This document shows positions 8,366 through 17,228 of a stretch of DNA of 64,000 bases, in pieces. Both the position numbers and the translations under genes were made by a program. A model generated the notes under the pieces. That model ran no database searches. It saw nothing but the letters and a program-made list of their open reading frames with translations, and was not told where the DNA came from. Source of the DNA: Shewanella abyssi (lineage in GTDB: Bacteria > Pseudomonadota > Gammaproteobacteria > Enterobacterales > Shewanellaceae); the NCBI RefSeq assembly GCF_023284025.1, contig NZ_JAKIKR010000017.1, positions 1-64,000 on the forward strand, given 5' to 3'. Position 1 is the stretch's first letter. The number at the start of each line of letters is the position of its first letter.

Positions 8366-8519
8366 ACCCCCCAACTAAGACGTCAGGGGTGATAGACGTC
8401 AAACAGCGCTATTAACAAGGATTGTCGAGATCCTCATGGAAGCGTGAGCCTGTTAACACATTCAAAACAGAGCTTATACCTTCCAGAAGTTAATGGCAAG
8501 ACTATTTTGCCTAGGTATA
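8366..8519 (+). ncRNA. structured leader RNA candidate
   Basis: Immediately before the next gene there are nested inverted repeats. ACCCC (8366-8370) pairs with GGGGT (8386-8390). TTAACA (8412-8417) pairs with TGTTAA (8451-8456), enclosing AGGAT/ATCCT (8418-8422, 8430-8434). TATACCT (8475-8481) pairs with AGGTATA (8513-8519), enclosing GGCAA/TTGCC (8495-8499, 8507-8511). Two GACGTC copies lie at 8379-8384 and 8395-8400. The last stem ends 13 bases before the ATG at 8533. This could be a cis-acting leader or a separate small RNA; I do not match it to a known family. Confidence 0.45.
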
Positions 8520-8532
8520 GGACAGTAATAAC

Positions 8533-8781
8533 ATGGCTATAAATCGTAAGTCTACATCTAAATCGTTAGCATCAAAAGCATCGAAGGTGCTTAACAATCC
8601 ATCATCATCTAAAGCTGCCAAAACACTTGCTGCATCTGCCCTTGCGCAGAAATCTAACTCTAAACAAACCAGTGCAAAGGTTGAAACCTTAGCATCAACT
8701 GTGATGAGAAGTAACAAGTACAGCGGTAACACTAAGCAGCTTGCTGCTTCTGTTCTATCACAATCAAATAAAGCGAGGTAA
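8533..8781 (+). CDS. small Ser/Lys/Ala-rich basic protein, 82 aa
   Basis: A very basic protein, rich in Ser, Ala and Lys, with an internal repeat of roughly 25-30 residues around SKA-KTLAASALAQ and TKQLAASVLSQ. There is no signal peptide. Such composition suggests a nucleic-acid-binding or antitoxin-like partner. It is followed after five bases by the next gene, so the pair is an operon behind the structured leader. Function unknown; the pairing is what can be seen. Confidence 0.65.
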   Translation: MAINRKSTSKSLASKASKVLNNPSSSKAAKTLAASALAQKSNSKQTSAKVETLASTVMRSNKYSGNTKQLAASVLSQSNKAR

Positions 8782-8786
8782 CTCAA

Positions 8787-9191
8787 ATGTCTAGACAACA
8801 ACTGTTAGATGATGTGGCATGTGTGATTGAAGGTAATGGCTTTGAAGAAAGCAGCGATGGATTGCCTTTTACATATCAACGGAATGTGAGATACCCAAGT
8901 ATTATTGATGGTAAAAGGGATACTGCGCACTTCCTCCTCCATACTAGAGATGGGAGTATACAGTTAGTCGTTAAATACCAAGAGGTTAATGGTACTGCGA
9001 TTGAGAAGTTGGGCTATACAGCGCTGGATGCAAACCGTACACCCCATCAACAATATCTTGTTGTTTGTGGTGGTGATAAGTTACTCAGTCAGGGAATCGA
9101 TTTTCTAAATGATAGAAAAAGTATAGCCCCTAAGCTCCATGCGCTTGATGTGCATGAACTTGATGAATTAATACCAAACTTAGTTCATTAA
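8787..9191 (+). CDS. putative PD-(D/E)XK-like nuclease
   Basis: A 134-residue alpha/beta protein. The stretch FLLHTRDGSIQLVVKYQEV followed by NGTAIEKLGY resembles the core of restriction-like nucleases, where a strand with K-x-Q is followed by a G-[ST]-A-x-x-K-L helix. The Asp of PD would be the D in HTRDG. The match is by eye and the second acidic residue is replaced by Val/Gln, so activity is uncertain. It forms a tight two-gene unit with the small basic protein, the size and layout expected of a toxin/antitoxin-like or nuclease/partner cargo pair. Confidence 0.55.
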   Translation: MSRQQLLDDVACVIEGNGFEESSDGLPFTYQRNVRYPSIIDGKRDTAHFLLHTRDGSIQLVVKYQEVNGTAIEKLGYTALDANRTPHQQYLVVCGGDKLLSQGIDFLNDRKSIAPKLHALDVHELDELIPNLVH

Positions 9192-9194
9192 CAG

Positions 9195-9407
9195 CTATTG
9201 GCTGCACATATTGCTGCTGTGTGGCCTTTCTTTCGTATCTAAATTAATTGGGTCAGAGTAAAATTTAGCGGTGTCATTTTCGAAAACAGGAATAACACAT
9301 GCTCCAACCTTTGGCTCAAGCCTGTCATCCATAATTTGATTTTTTGTACGCCAAAAGACTATGGTTCCAGAGTTGACGAAATCACGAGCCAACTCACTTT
9401 GGGGCAT
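9195..9407 (-). CDS. possible small protein, 70 aa
   Basis: The translated sequence looks protein-like and does not overlap another gene, but the ribosome binding site is weak and no family is recognised. It is convergent with the putative nuclease gene, with three bases between stops. It may be a decayed gene. Confidence 0.3.
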   Translation of the reverse strand: MPQSELARDFVNSGTIVFWRTKNQIMDDRLEPKVGACVIPVFENDTAKFYSDPINLDTKERPHSSNMCSQ

Positions 9408-9681
9408 TTCCGAGTTAGATCTTTAAATCTAATTAGTGAGTTTCGGATTAAAATTTCTATGCTGAGTGAGTTCAACTACAAATGAGTGGTCAAATTCACC
9501 GTACCACTACAATTACTATGCAACTGCATAGCAAACTAATGCAGAGACGATATCGCATTTTGAATAATATTTTGTTTGACTTAGTCAGTTATTCTTAACA
9601 ATCCTGATTATTAACAAAATAACCACAAATTTGAATGCCTAGCTTAGAGCAGGTATTTCCCCTATCAAGCTTGCTTTATGT

Positions 9682-11319
9682 TTAGTTAATCACCACTTGT
9701 TTAGGGTAAAGGTAAACAATAGCCTTTACTTTGGCATCCAATTGGGTAATTTCTCCTTTGTCCATAAATAGCTCATCTGCTTCTTGGTCATTCAAAAGTT
9801 TATCGCCTACATAAATCTGGACATTATCATTGTAGAGATCTCCCATATCTGCGAAATTTTTTTCAATAATATATGCTTCTTCTTTTCTAGAAAACCTAAG
9901 GTACTTTATTGATTTTCTAACATCCTCATGATCAACATAAACTTCATCTTCTTTTAGAACCATCTTGTAACCTAACTGCTGACACATAAGGTTAAATTTC
10001 TTAGCATCTTTGGTTATTTCTTCAATTTTCTGTAGATCAAATATATTTTTACCACTAACTAAGAGCAAAGCTTCATCACGCTCTTTTTTTAGTCCATCCA
10101 AGGTCTGACTTGCCTTACTGAGCATTTTAAAAATCGAGTCCATAAGGGAGTTTTCAGATTCGACCAATTTGCTTTGTAACAGATCTATCTTTTCATTCAT
10201 TTTAGTTATTTCAAAATCAAGCATTGAAATTGTGCCTTTCGCCTCTTTACTTTGGGTATTCTGAAGAAGATGACCTAGATAGAAGTGCTCTAAATGTGAG
10301 CGAAAGAAGTAGTAAGGTATCAAATAAGGATATGTACCTTTTGACTGACATGCATCCCCTCCCATACGTTGTTTATGGCTACACCGTAACACTGGCCATG
10401 AATGCTTCGACTTTTGTATCGAACAGCCTTTTCCACAATGACCACACTGAACCAAGCCGCTGATGTGCCATTCACGTTTTGGGTTTACATTTTTGTGCAG
10501 TTTATTTTTATGGATAGATTGAACCTTATAAAACAACGCCTCATCAACAGCAGCATCGTAAACCTTGTACCTCTCTACTTTATTAATCCACCAATAACCC
10601 AACACTACATCAGAGGTTAACCACTTCATGACGGTCGCAGGGTTCATTTCCCGCACTCTTTTAATCTCTGGATACCTCTCTTTCAATATCCGCAATATGT
10701 TTCTTTGCCCATTGCCAGAAACATACAGTTCAAACATATCCTTAATTACTTGGGAGTTTGTGTTTAACTTACCATTTTTATTAAGCCAGAACGGCTTTCT
10801 AAGATTTGGGGTAACGCCTTTTCGAGCTTCATCTCTGCGCTTATTGTAACTACCCAGTACTCGTTCTGAACGGTTTTGAGATTCAGCAAAAGCACCATGA
10901 ATCTCTACTAATAATTTAACTTGTATTCCTAGGTCATCTTCCCCTTTAGGGCCATATCGAGCATCATCTTTTGCGGTTACGATGGTAACACCTGCTTTCC
11001 AGATCCTCCGCAGTAACTCTTGAGTTTCGGATACTTTCATACGAGAGAGCCGTGAGAAGCGCTCGACAAGCACAATAGATCCACGCTCAACTAGACCTGT
11101 TTCAATGTCATCAACAAGAAGACCGAGCGATCCTTTTAAGTGCTCCCCTGTACGCCCAGACATAGCTTTATCTTCATAAAGTCCAGCCTCAACAGCCCAA
11201 TCTTGATTTTTTAACAACCAACTTTTCTGGGCTTCACCCTGCCGATATAATGAACTCCCACCTTCCTGCCCCTTACTACTAAATCGCTGATATAAATATA
11301 CTTTAGTTAAAATACTCAT
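9682..11319 (-). CDS. large serine recombinase (integrase)
   Basis: A protein of about 545 residues with the layout of large serine recombinases. An N-terminal resolvase domain has the catalytic Ser in YQRFSSKGQ and the region VERFSRLSR. A recombinase domain follows (GYWWINKVERY, FYKVQSIHKN), then a zinc ribbon (CGHCGKGC and a second Cys pair about 20 residues on) and a coiled coil. The frame is open to 11385, but the ATG at 11319 has a good ribosome site (GAAGG about 8 bases upstream) and starts exactly at the resolvase fold. It lies about 50 bp from the truncated miaE and reads away from it, the usual position of an integrase at the end of its element. It should catalyse attP x attB integration of the island. 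Confidence 0.9.
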   Translation of the reverse strand: MSILTKVYLYQRFSSKGQEGGSSLYRQGEAQKSWLLKNQDWAVEAGLYEDKAMSGRTGEHLKGSLGLLVDDIETGLVERGSIVLVERFSRLSRMKVSETQELLRRIWKAGVTIVTAKDDARYGPKGEDDLGIQVKLLVEIHGAFAESQNRSERVLGSYNKRRDEARKGVTPNLRKPFWLNKNGKLNTNSQVIKDMFELYVSGNGQRNILRILKERYPEIKRVREMNPATVMKWLTSDVVLGYWWINKVERYKVYDAAVDEALFYKVQSIHKNKLHKNVNPKREWHISGLVQCGHCGKGCSIQKSKHSWPVLRCSHKQRMGGDACQSKGTYPYLIPYYFFRSHLEHFYLGHLLQNTQSKEAKGTISMLDFEITKMNEKIDLLQSKLVESENSLMDSIFKMLSKASQTLDGLKKERDEALLLVSGKNIFDLQKIEEITKDAKKFNLMCQQLGYKMVLKEDEVYVDHEDVRKSIKYLRFSRKEEAYIIEKNFADMGDLYNDNVQIYVGDKLLNDQEADELFMDKGEITQLDAKVKAIVYLYPKQVVIN

Positions 11320-11341
11320 GAATACGCCTTCACTAAACCCT

Positions 11342-11545
11342 TTATCTGCACACATTAGCATAAAGCTCACAGTTACAATGATCAATGAGCAATCCTTTCA
11401 GTTGCTCTGGCTTTTTGGCCTCTTCAATCCAACTGTCTGGTGTTTCACACTTTAAAAATGAATAAATAGGGGCAAGTAACTGCTGCATGCTGGGGCTCTT
11501 TGCTCTGTTCATTAAGCTGACTATTTTATCAGTTATTCTCTGCAC
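11342..11545 (-). pseudogene. miaE: truncated miaE 5' end (island attachment site)
   Basis: The 67 codons match the N-terminus of tRNA-(ms2io6A)-hydroxylase MiaE: a LLAPIYSFLKC segment, TPDSWIEEAKKPE, then LLIDHCNCEL. That last segment holds the first iron-ligand region of this diiron enzyme, which normally continues K-A-A-Q-T-A. After CEL the frame turns to unrelated residues and stops. The rest of the enzyme (roughly 70%) is missing from the window, so the gene is split by the island. The miaE promoter and start remain on the chromosome side. Whether the host has lost the hydroxylation depends on the other end of the island. Confidence 0.8.
11355..11390. other. probable attR/attL junction in miaE
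   Basis: Homology to miaE ends within a few bases of codon CEL (about 11366-11375), just upstream of the recombinase gene. The short crossover core must lie here. Its exact two bases and flanking symmetry cannot be fixed without the other island end or an uninterrupted relative. Confidence 0.55.
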
Positions 11546-11694
11546 AATCCTAGCTTAACACCTATGCTTAAAATGATTGGCTTGACTCTTGGTTGGTTTT
11601 GTTCAATAAATAGCCTCAGAGCTGTAAAAAGTTCGTCTGCAGTTTGGCGAGCCAATTTAATCTAAAAGTTAAATGCTAAACAAGGATAACTATA

Positions 11695-12291
11695 ATGATA
11701 TTGAATCACTTAATGGGGCTTTACACTCATCCAAAAGAAGAGTGGCACACCATTGAAAAAAATCACGAAGCACTTCGAAGTAGCTTAAGTCACATATTAA
11801 TCGTTGCACTCATTCCCGCTATTTGTACCTTTTTTGCAACCTCACAAATAGGCTGGGATCTTGGCGTCGGAGAGCGTCAGTTTTTAACAACTGATAGTGC
11901 ACTCATCATGTCTACAGGTATGTACTTTGGCCTTATAGCTGGCGTATTCGCACTGGCATATCTTGCTTTTTGGATGGCGAAAACCTTTGATGCAGACCCT
12001 AGTTACTCCCAGGCATTAGAACTTGCTGCCTATACTGCCACCCCGCTATTTATGGTCGGTTTAGCCACTTTATATCCAACACTATGGTTCATTATGATTG
12101 TTGGCCTAGCAGGCTTAGCCTACTCGGTTTACCTGCTCTACACTGGCGTGCCCATCATTATGAATATTCCCGAAGAGAAAGGCTTTATCTATGCCAGCTC
12201 AGTCGTCACTGCTGGATTAGTACTTTTAGTTGGCTTGATGGGAACAAGCGTGATCTTATGGAGTGTCGGTTTCGGCCCCATGTATCAATAG
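11695..12291 (+). CDS. Yip1-family inner membrane protein
   Basis: A 198-residue protein with five predicted membrane segments (about 35-50, 72-95, 112-130, 130-148, 163-190) and the N-terminal HLMGLYTHPKEEW signature common in bacterial Yip1-family proteins. The function in bacteria is not established. A good ribosome site (AAGGA) precedes the ATG, and the gene is followed by a bidirectional terminator shared with glnS. It is the first intact core gene beside the island. Confidence 0.75.
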   Translation: MILNHLMGLYTHPKEEWHTIEKNHEALRSSLSHILIVALIPAICTFFATSQIGWDLGVGERQFLTTDSALIMSTGMYFGLIAGVFALAYLAFWMAKTFDADPSYSQALELAAYTATPLFMVGLATLYPTLWFIMIVGLAGLAYSVYLLYTGVPIIMNIPEEKGFIYASSVVTAGLVLLVGLMGTSVILWSVGFGPMYQ

Positions 12292-12345
12292 TACTTACAT
12301 TGCGTGTTAGCTATACCAGTTAGCCCCGCTCTTTGTAGAAGACAC

Positions 12346-12373
12346 AAAAAAGCCGACGTGATGTCGGCTTTTT
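12346..12373. terminator. bidirectional terminator
   Basis: Stem AGCCGAC/GTCGGCT (12351-12357, 12363-12369) with A-run before and T-run after, between convergent genes; it should end both the Yip1-like gene and glnS. Confidence 0.9.
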
Positions 12374-12408
12374 AGATCAATAAGCAAAATTGCTCAATAT
12401 GGGTTAAC

Positions 12409-14079
12409 TTAAGCGAAAGTCTCGCGTAGCGGAACGGTCAAGTTAAACACAAGGTTTTCTTTAGTAGAATCTTTACTATCCGCACAGAAATAGCCTTCAC
12501 GCTCAAACTGGTAAGCTTTTTCAGCGGCGGCATCGACTAAACCAGCTTCAACGAAACCGTGCTTAACGGTTAATGACTGTGCATTGAGCACCTCATCAAC
12601 AGATTCTGCTGCAGCAGGATTAGCGGCGCTAAATAAACGCTCATATAAGCGGAACTCGGCAGGCTTAGCAGTAGATCCCTCAACCCAATGTATAACACCT
12701 TTCACTTTACGACCGTCACTTGGATTTTTGCCCAATGTTTCATCGTCATAAGTACAGTAAATAGTGGTTACATTGCCGTCAACGTCTTTATCACAACGCT
12801 CAGCTTTAATGACATAAGCATTACGTAAACGCACTTCCTTACCTTGTACTAAGCGCTTGAACTTCTTGTTAGCTTCTTCACGGAAATCATCTGCGTCGAT
12901 GTATAGCTCACGAGAAAATGACAGTGGGCGCTTACCCATCTCTTCATTGCTCGGGTGTATCGGCGCTTGAACAATCTCTACTTGATTCTCTGGGTAGTTT
13001 TCAATCACCAATTTAATCGGATTGATCACTGCCATTGCCCGTGGAGCATGCTCATTGAGCTCTTCACGAATACAAGCATCCAACATGGCAACTTCAATCA
13101 TGTTTTCTTGCTTGGTCACACCGATGCGCTGACAAAACTCACGAATTGAAGCGGCGGTGTAGCCTCGGCGTCTAAAGCCTGCAATGGTCGGCATACGTGC
13201 ATCGTCCCAACCAGAGACAAGATTACGCACCACAAGGTCATTTAGCTTACGCTTAGACATCAATGTGTATTCAAGGTTTAATCTTGAGAACTCATACTGA
13301 CGTGTACGGTCAGGTGCTTGGAAATCATCGAGATGATCCAGTACCCAATCATACAATCGGCGATTGTCTTGGAACTCCAGCGTACAAAGCGAGTGAGTAA
13401 TATTTTCAATCGCATCAGAGATACAATGGGTAAAGTCATACATAGGGTATATGCACCACTTGTCGCCAGTCTGGTGATGATGAGCAAAACGAATACGATA
13501 GATAATCGGATCGCGCATACACATAAACGGCGATGCCATATCGATCTTGGCTCTTAATGCACACTCACCCTCTTTGAACTCGCCGTTACGCATTTTCTCA
13601 AATAACGCGAGGTTCTCTGCAGGTGTTGTATCGCGGTATGGGCTATTTTTACCTGGCTCTTTCAATGTGCCACGGTATTCACGCGTCTGTTCTGCATTTA
13701 AAAAACAAACGTATGCCAAGCCTTTAGTGATCAACTCAACCGCGTATTGATGCAGCTGATCAAAGTAATTTGAAGAATAGCGAATGTCGCCGCTCCACTG
13801 GAACCCAAGCCACTGCACATCAGCCTGAATAGAGTGAACATAATCAATGTCCTCTTTTTCAGGGTTGGTATCGTCAAAACGTAAGTTACATTGACCTTTA
13901 TAGTCTTGTGCAATACCAAAGTTTAGGCAGATAGACTTTGCGTGGCCGATATGAAGAAAACCATTAGGCTCTGGTGGAAAGCGAGTATGCACACTGCTGT
14001 GCTTACCGCTGGCAAGATCTTCATCTATGATATTACGTATGAAGTTACTAGGACGTACTTCAGTGTCCACATGACTCAT
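12409..14079 (-). CDS. glnS: glutaminyl-tRNA synthetase
   Basis: A 556-residue class I aminoacyl-tRNA synthetase charging tRNA-Gln with glutamine in the cytosol. [15 protein letters not shown] holds the HIGH motif (residues 43-46), and LMSKRKL is the KMSKS-type loop (about 271). The C-terminal anticodon-binding beta-barrels are full length (the E. coli enzyme is about 554 aa). Monocistronic with its own terminator. Confidence 0.97.
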   Translation of the reverse strand: MSHVDTEVRPSNFIRNIIDEDLASGKHSSVHTRFPPEPNGFLHIGHAKSICLNFGIAQDYKGQCNLRFDDTNPEKEDIDYVHSIQADVQWLGFQWSGDIRYSSNYFDQLHQYAVELITKGLAYVCFLNAEQTREYRGTLKEPGKNSPYRDTTPAENLALFEKMRNGEFKEGECALRAKIDMASPFMCMRDPIIYRIRFAHHHQTGDKWCIYPMYDFTHCISDAIENITHSLCTLEFQDNRRLYDWVLDHLDDFQAPDRTRQYEFSRLNLEYTLMSKRKLNDLVVRNLVSGWDDARMPTIAGFRRRGYTAASIREFCQRIGVTKQENMIEVAMLDACIREELNEHAPRAMAVINPIKLVIENYPENQVEIVQAPIHPSNEEMGKRPLSFSRELYIDADDFREEANKKFKRLVQGKEVRLRNAYVIKAERCDKDVDGNVTTIYCTYDDETLGKNPSDGRKVKGVIHWVEGSTAKPAEFRLYERLFSAANPAAAESVDEVLNAQSLTVKHGFVEAGLVDAAAEKAYQFEREGYFCADSKDSTKENLVFNLTVPLRETFA

Positions 14080-14202
14080 GGAATTCCTCTTTGCGAACGA
14101 TGATTAATGGCGAAAAAGCATAATCCTACAGATCCATAATTGGGTCAACGGTTCACGCTTAAAAACACGGGCGAATGGTTACAGCATAGCCATTTAAAGA
14201 CT

Positions 14203-14229
14203 AAAAAGCAGCGATTCATCGCTGCTTTT
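14203..14229. terminator. terminator of feoB
   Basis: A 9-bp perfect stem (AGCAGCGAT, 14207-14215; ATCGCTGCT, 14218-14226) flanked by A and T runs. On the minus strand it ends in TTTTT and lies about 30 bp beyond the feoB stop. Confidence 0.85.
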
Positions 14230-14260
14230 GTTTATACACATTAAGTATACGCTAATCGCG

Positions 14261-16555
14261 CTATTCGGTAATCACTTTAATACCAGGAATAATCGTTTGT
14301 GTTTTTCTGCCTTTCTTCTTAAGCCACACATAAAACACGGCCAGTGCGCTAATGAAGAAACCAATCCACAGGCTCGATTGCATCGGATGCTCTGCAAACG
14401 TCGCCCCTTGATAAAACACAGTGGCGGTACCGTATGCCAAACCGAAGGTCCAAAGCCCAGCAAATGCAGCCCAGCGTCCGCCAAACTCGTGAACCAATGC
14501 GCCCATAGCGGCAACACAAGGTGTATACAGCAGAATAAATAGTAAGTAGGCAAACGCCGCGGTGACACCAGAAAAGCCAGCTTGTAGTGCACTAAAGGTA
14601 GAAGTATCAACTTCGAGCTCTGCAGATGCAGCTTCTATAGAAGATACATCACCCACTGATATAGACAGCGGATCTTCGAGTGCAATACCAAATAAGTTCT
14701 CTGGGATCGTCGCGAACGCTTCGCTGAATGTTTCAGATAAAGGCGCTAACTCTTCATCGCCCGTACTACCATCTGAATAGAGGCTGTTTAACGTACCGAC
14801 AACGGCTTCCTTAGCAAAAATACCCGTGATAATACCCACAGTTGCCGGCCAGTTATTTTGCTCTACACCCATTGGGCCAAAGAACGGTGTCACCTTTTGG
14901 CTTGCCACACTCAGTATTGATTCAGAGCTATCTTCGTGGCCAAAGGTGCCATCTGTACCAATGGAATTGGCGAAGTTTAGCAAGGTTACCACGATGACAA
15001 TCGTCTTACCTGCCCCCATGATAAAGCTCTTGGTACGCTTACCGGTTCGAGTCATTACCGTCTTAAACTTAGGTTTTTCATAACTCGGTAACTCCATCAC
15101 TACCGCACTGCTGGTGCCTGGTAATAACGTCGATCGTAGCAGTAAACCTGTACCTATGGCCGCAAAAACACCAATCAGATAAAGCAAGAATACTAAGTTC
15201 TGCCCAGATTCCGGGAAGAAGGCTGCTGCAAACAATGCATATACAGGAAGACGTGCACCGCAAGACATAAACGGCGCCATCATGCCCGTTACGATACGCT
15301 CACGTTCGCTACCCAGTGTGCGCGTTGCCATAATGGCCGGTACTGAACAACCAAAGCCAACAATCATAGGTACGAAAGCACGGCCAGGTAGCCCAATACG
15401 ACGCATTAAACCATCAACCACAAAGGCGGCGCGAGCCATATAGCCCGAGCCCTCTAACACTGAAAGCGCTAAGAAAAGAGCTGCGATAACCGGAATGAAT
15501 GTCGCTACCGTTTGAATACCCGAGCCAACACCGCCAGCAACAATAGTCACCAGCCAAGTTGGTGAGCCCAAGCTGCTCATCAGTGCGCCGAAGTGGTCAA
15601 CAAAAATGGCTCCTGCGGTAATATCGAAAAAGTCGATAAACGAGCTACCCACGTTGATACTAAACATAAACATTAAATACATCACAAACAGGAATACAGG
15701 GATCCCTGCGATTGGATGCAAGACAACTTTATCCAGCTTGTCGGTTAATGTTTCTGCGTTATCGCTTTTTACTGAACCACTAAAGACCTGTTCAACAAAA
15801 TTAAAACGGGTTGTCGCCACCATTATCTCAATATCTTTACCTTGATTAGATAATGCTTGAGAGTATTGTTCTACTTCATTGCTCATCTGGCTATTTTTAC
15901 ACTTACCACAGCCTAAACCGTTGGCGAGCATCGCCAACGCGCGACCTCGACTCAACTGTTCATCTTGTGCAAGTAAATTAGTAACCCCAGATTCAATCTC
16001 TTTATCGTAATCTAGTATCAAAGGTGCTTCAGATACCTTGCCATCGAGCAAAGCAACAAACTGCTGCTTCACTTTATCAATATCTTGTTCATCACGAGAG
16101 CAAACAGCAACTACGGGACAGCCTAACTCTTTACTCATCTGTGCGACATCAATATGAATACCGCGACTCACGGCAGCATCGATTTTGTTTAACACTACAA
16201 CTAAAGGGATGCCTAGTTCTCGCAATTGGACGGTAAGGTATAGATGACGTTCAATATTGGTCGCATCAACCAGGTTAATAATGCCGTCTATAGCTTGGTC
16301 TGCCAAATATTGCTGCGCAATTTGCTCATCCAGCGAACAGTCACAACTGTTGCCCGCGGGTAGCAGATCATAAATACCCGGGAGATCGGTTAGAAATACA
16401 TCGGTACCTTGCAGTGCAAATTGACCTGTTTTCTTCTCAACCGTAACACCAGACCAATTACCAACTTGCTGGTTGGAGCCAGTAAGGGCATTAAAAAGTG
16501 TCGATTTACCCGCATTTGGGTTACCGACGGTGACGCAGTTAAATTGCTTATCCAT
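14261..16555 (-). CDS. feoB: ferrous iron transport protein B
   Basis: A 764-residue inner-membrane Fe(II) transporter with an N-terminal G-protein domain: G1 GNPNAGKST (about 11-19), G2 region NWSGVTVEKK, G3 DLPGIYDL, G4 NKID. A helical spacer follows, then the polytopic membrane domain with GFGCSVPA and the gating repeats. It overlaps feoA by eight bases (coupled). No feoC is seen downstream. Placed divergently from the mtr genes, it would import Fe(II) released by metal-oxide reduction; Fe-responsive control is likely. Confidence 0.96.
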   Translation of the reverse strand: MDKQFNCVTVGNPNAGKSTLFNALTGSNQQVGNWSGVTVEKKTGQFALQGTDVFLTDLPGIYDLLPAGNSCDCSLDEQIAQQYLADQAIDGIINLVDATNIERHLYLTVQLRELGIPLVVVLNKIDAAVSRGIHIDVAQMSKELGCPVVAVCSRDEQDIDKVKQQFVALLDGKVSEAPLILDYDKEIESGVTNLLAQDEQLSRGRALAMLANGLGCGKCKNSQMSNEVEQYSQALSNQGKDIEIMVATTRFNFVEQVFSGSVKSDNAETLTDKLDKVVLHPIAGIPVFLFVMYLMFMFSINVGSSFIDFFDITAGAIFVDHFGALMSSLGSPTWLVTIVAGGVGSGIQTVATFIPVIAALFLALSVLEGSGYMARAAFVVDGLMRRIGLPGRAFVPMIVGFGCSVPAIMATRTLGSERERIVTGMMAPFMSCGARLPVYALFAAAFFPESGQNLVFLLYLIGVFAAIGTGLLLRSTLLPGTSSAVVMELPSYEKPKFKTVMTRTGKRTKSFIMGAGKTIVIVVTLLNFANSIGTDGTFGHEDSSESILSVASQKVTPFFGPMGVEQNNWPATVGIITGIFAKEAVVGTLNSLYSDGSTGDEELAPLSETFSEAFATIPENLFGIALEDPLSISVGDVSSIEAASAELEVDTSTFSALQAGFSGVTAAFAYLLFILLYTPCVAAMGALVHEFGGRWAAFAGLWTFGLAYGTATVFYQGATFAEHPMQSSLWIGFFISALAVFYVWLKKKGRKTQTIIPGIKVITE

Positions 16556-16799
16556 TCGCTTTTTCGACCTCGATAATATCTGCTAAATCGCGACGCATGC
16601 ATAATTTACTGCCTCGGATATCTAATTCTACGCCAGAGCCCATCGGCGCCCTGCGGATCAAAGAAAATCGAGTATTTGGAGTGATCCCCATCGAAAGGAG
16701 TTTACGTTTTACAACAGCGGGTAGATCAATTTGCCCTACCTGAGAAATTCTGGCGAAATCGCCCGGACTTAATTCACTTAACTTCATTGTGCATTCCAC
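16548..16799 (-). CDS. feoA: ferrous iron transport protein A
   Basis: An 83-residue SH3-like cytosolic protein (LSELSPGDFARI start, LLSMGITPN core, CMRRDLADIIEV end) that acts with FeoB. First gene of feoAB; its start faces the long regulatory region shared with mtrD. Confidence 0.93.
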   Translation of the reverse strand: MECTMKLSELSPGDFARISQVGQIDLPAVVKRKLLSMGITPNTRFSLIRRAPMGSGVELDIRGSKLCMRRDLADIIEVEKANG

Positions 16800-16800
16800 C

Positions 16801-16916
16801 TAATGACAGGTCTCGACTCTCTTTGAATTGTTATCGATTTTAAATGACCATGGGATTAAATAACTTTACCTAGATCAACATTTCAGACTGTAAACGATAA
16901 TAATTTTCAATTGTGT
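16801..16916. promoter_or_regulatory. feoAB promoter region with weak Fur-like sequences
   Basis: Two AT-rich stretches resemble degenerate Fur boxes: around GAATTGTTATCGATTTT (about 16826-16842) and GATAATAATTTTCAATTG (about 16896-16913). Fur control of feoAB is well known in related bacteria. The match to the 19-bp consensus is only partial. Confidence 0.4.
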
Positions 16917-16989
16917 TCTGTATTATGTGACAAAACTCTCAACTAATATACGACTCTCAAAAGATAAATCGTCTGCATCTAAGTCACAC

Positions 16990-17012
16990 TGAATAATAAT
17001 GGTTATTATTCA
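16990..17012. promoter_or_regulatory. perfect 23-bp palindrome between feoA and mtrD
   Basis: TGAATAATAA, three bases, TTATTATTCA: two perfect 10-bp arms. It lies about 190 bp before feoA and about 217 bp before mtrD, the middle of the divergent region, so one dimeric regulator could act on both units. The repeated ATAAT-like blocks are compatible with Fur, but the identity is unproven. Confidence 0.6.
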
Positions 17013-17046
17013 CCCTTCTATCAAGTCATTAACCAGCAAACCTTAG

Positions 17047-17062
17047 CGTGATGCAGGTCACA
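17047..17062. promoter_or_regulatory. CRP-like binding site before mtrD
   Basis: CGTGA-TGCAGG-TCACA, one mismatch from the TGTGA-N6-TCACA consensus, about 167 bp upstream of mtrD. In Shewanella, CRP is an established activator of anaerobic respiration genes including the mtr group. Confidence 0.6.
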
Positions 17063-17228
17063 CTTTTGGTGTTAACCTTTAAATAGCAGCACTCCTAATA
17101 CTAAATCGCCCTACATATGTTATGGGTTTGTCACGGTTTTGACCTATTATTTTAAATTAGTAATTTACACTTTTACTAATTTAACAATCCAAAAATAACG
17201 CATTAAAAGCGAATGGAATGGGAATGAC

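Noticed and set aside
8511..8801. 96-codon minus-strand ORF opposite the small basic protein
   Set aside because: Mirror of a Ser/Lys/Ala-rich gene; composition explains the open frame.
1..11545. CRISPR array or transposase in the island
   Set aside because: No regularly spaced repeats and no DDE-type transposase text were found; the only mobility gene is the serine recombinase.
16868..16882. TTACCTAGATCAA as an FNR site before feoA
   Set aside because: Only the right half matches; the left half is poor.
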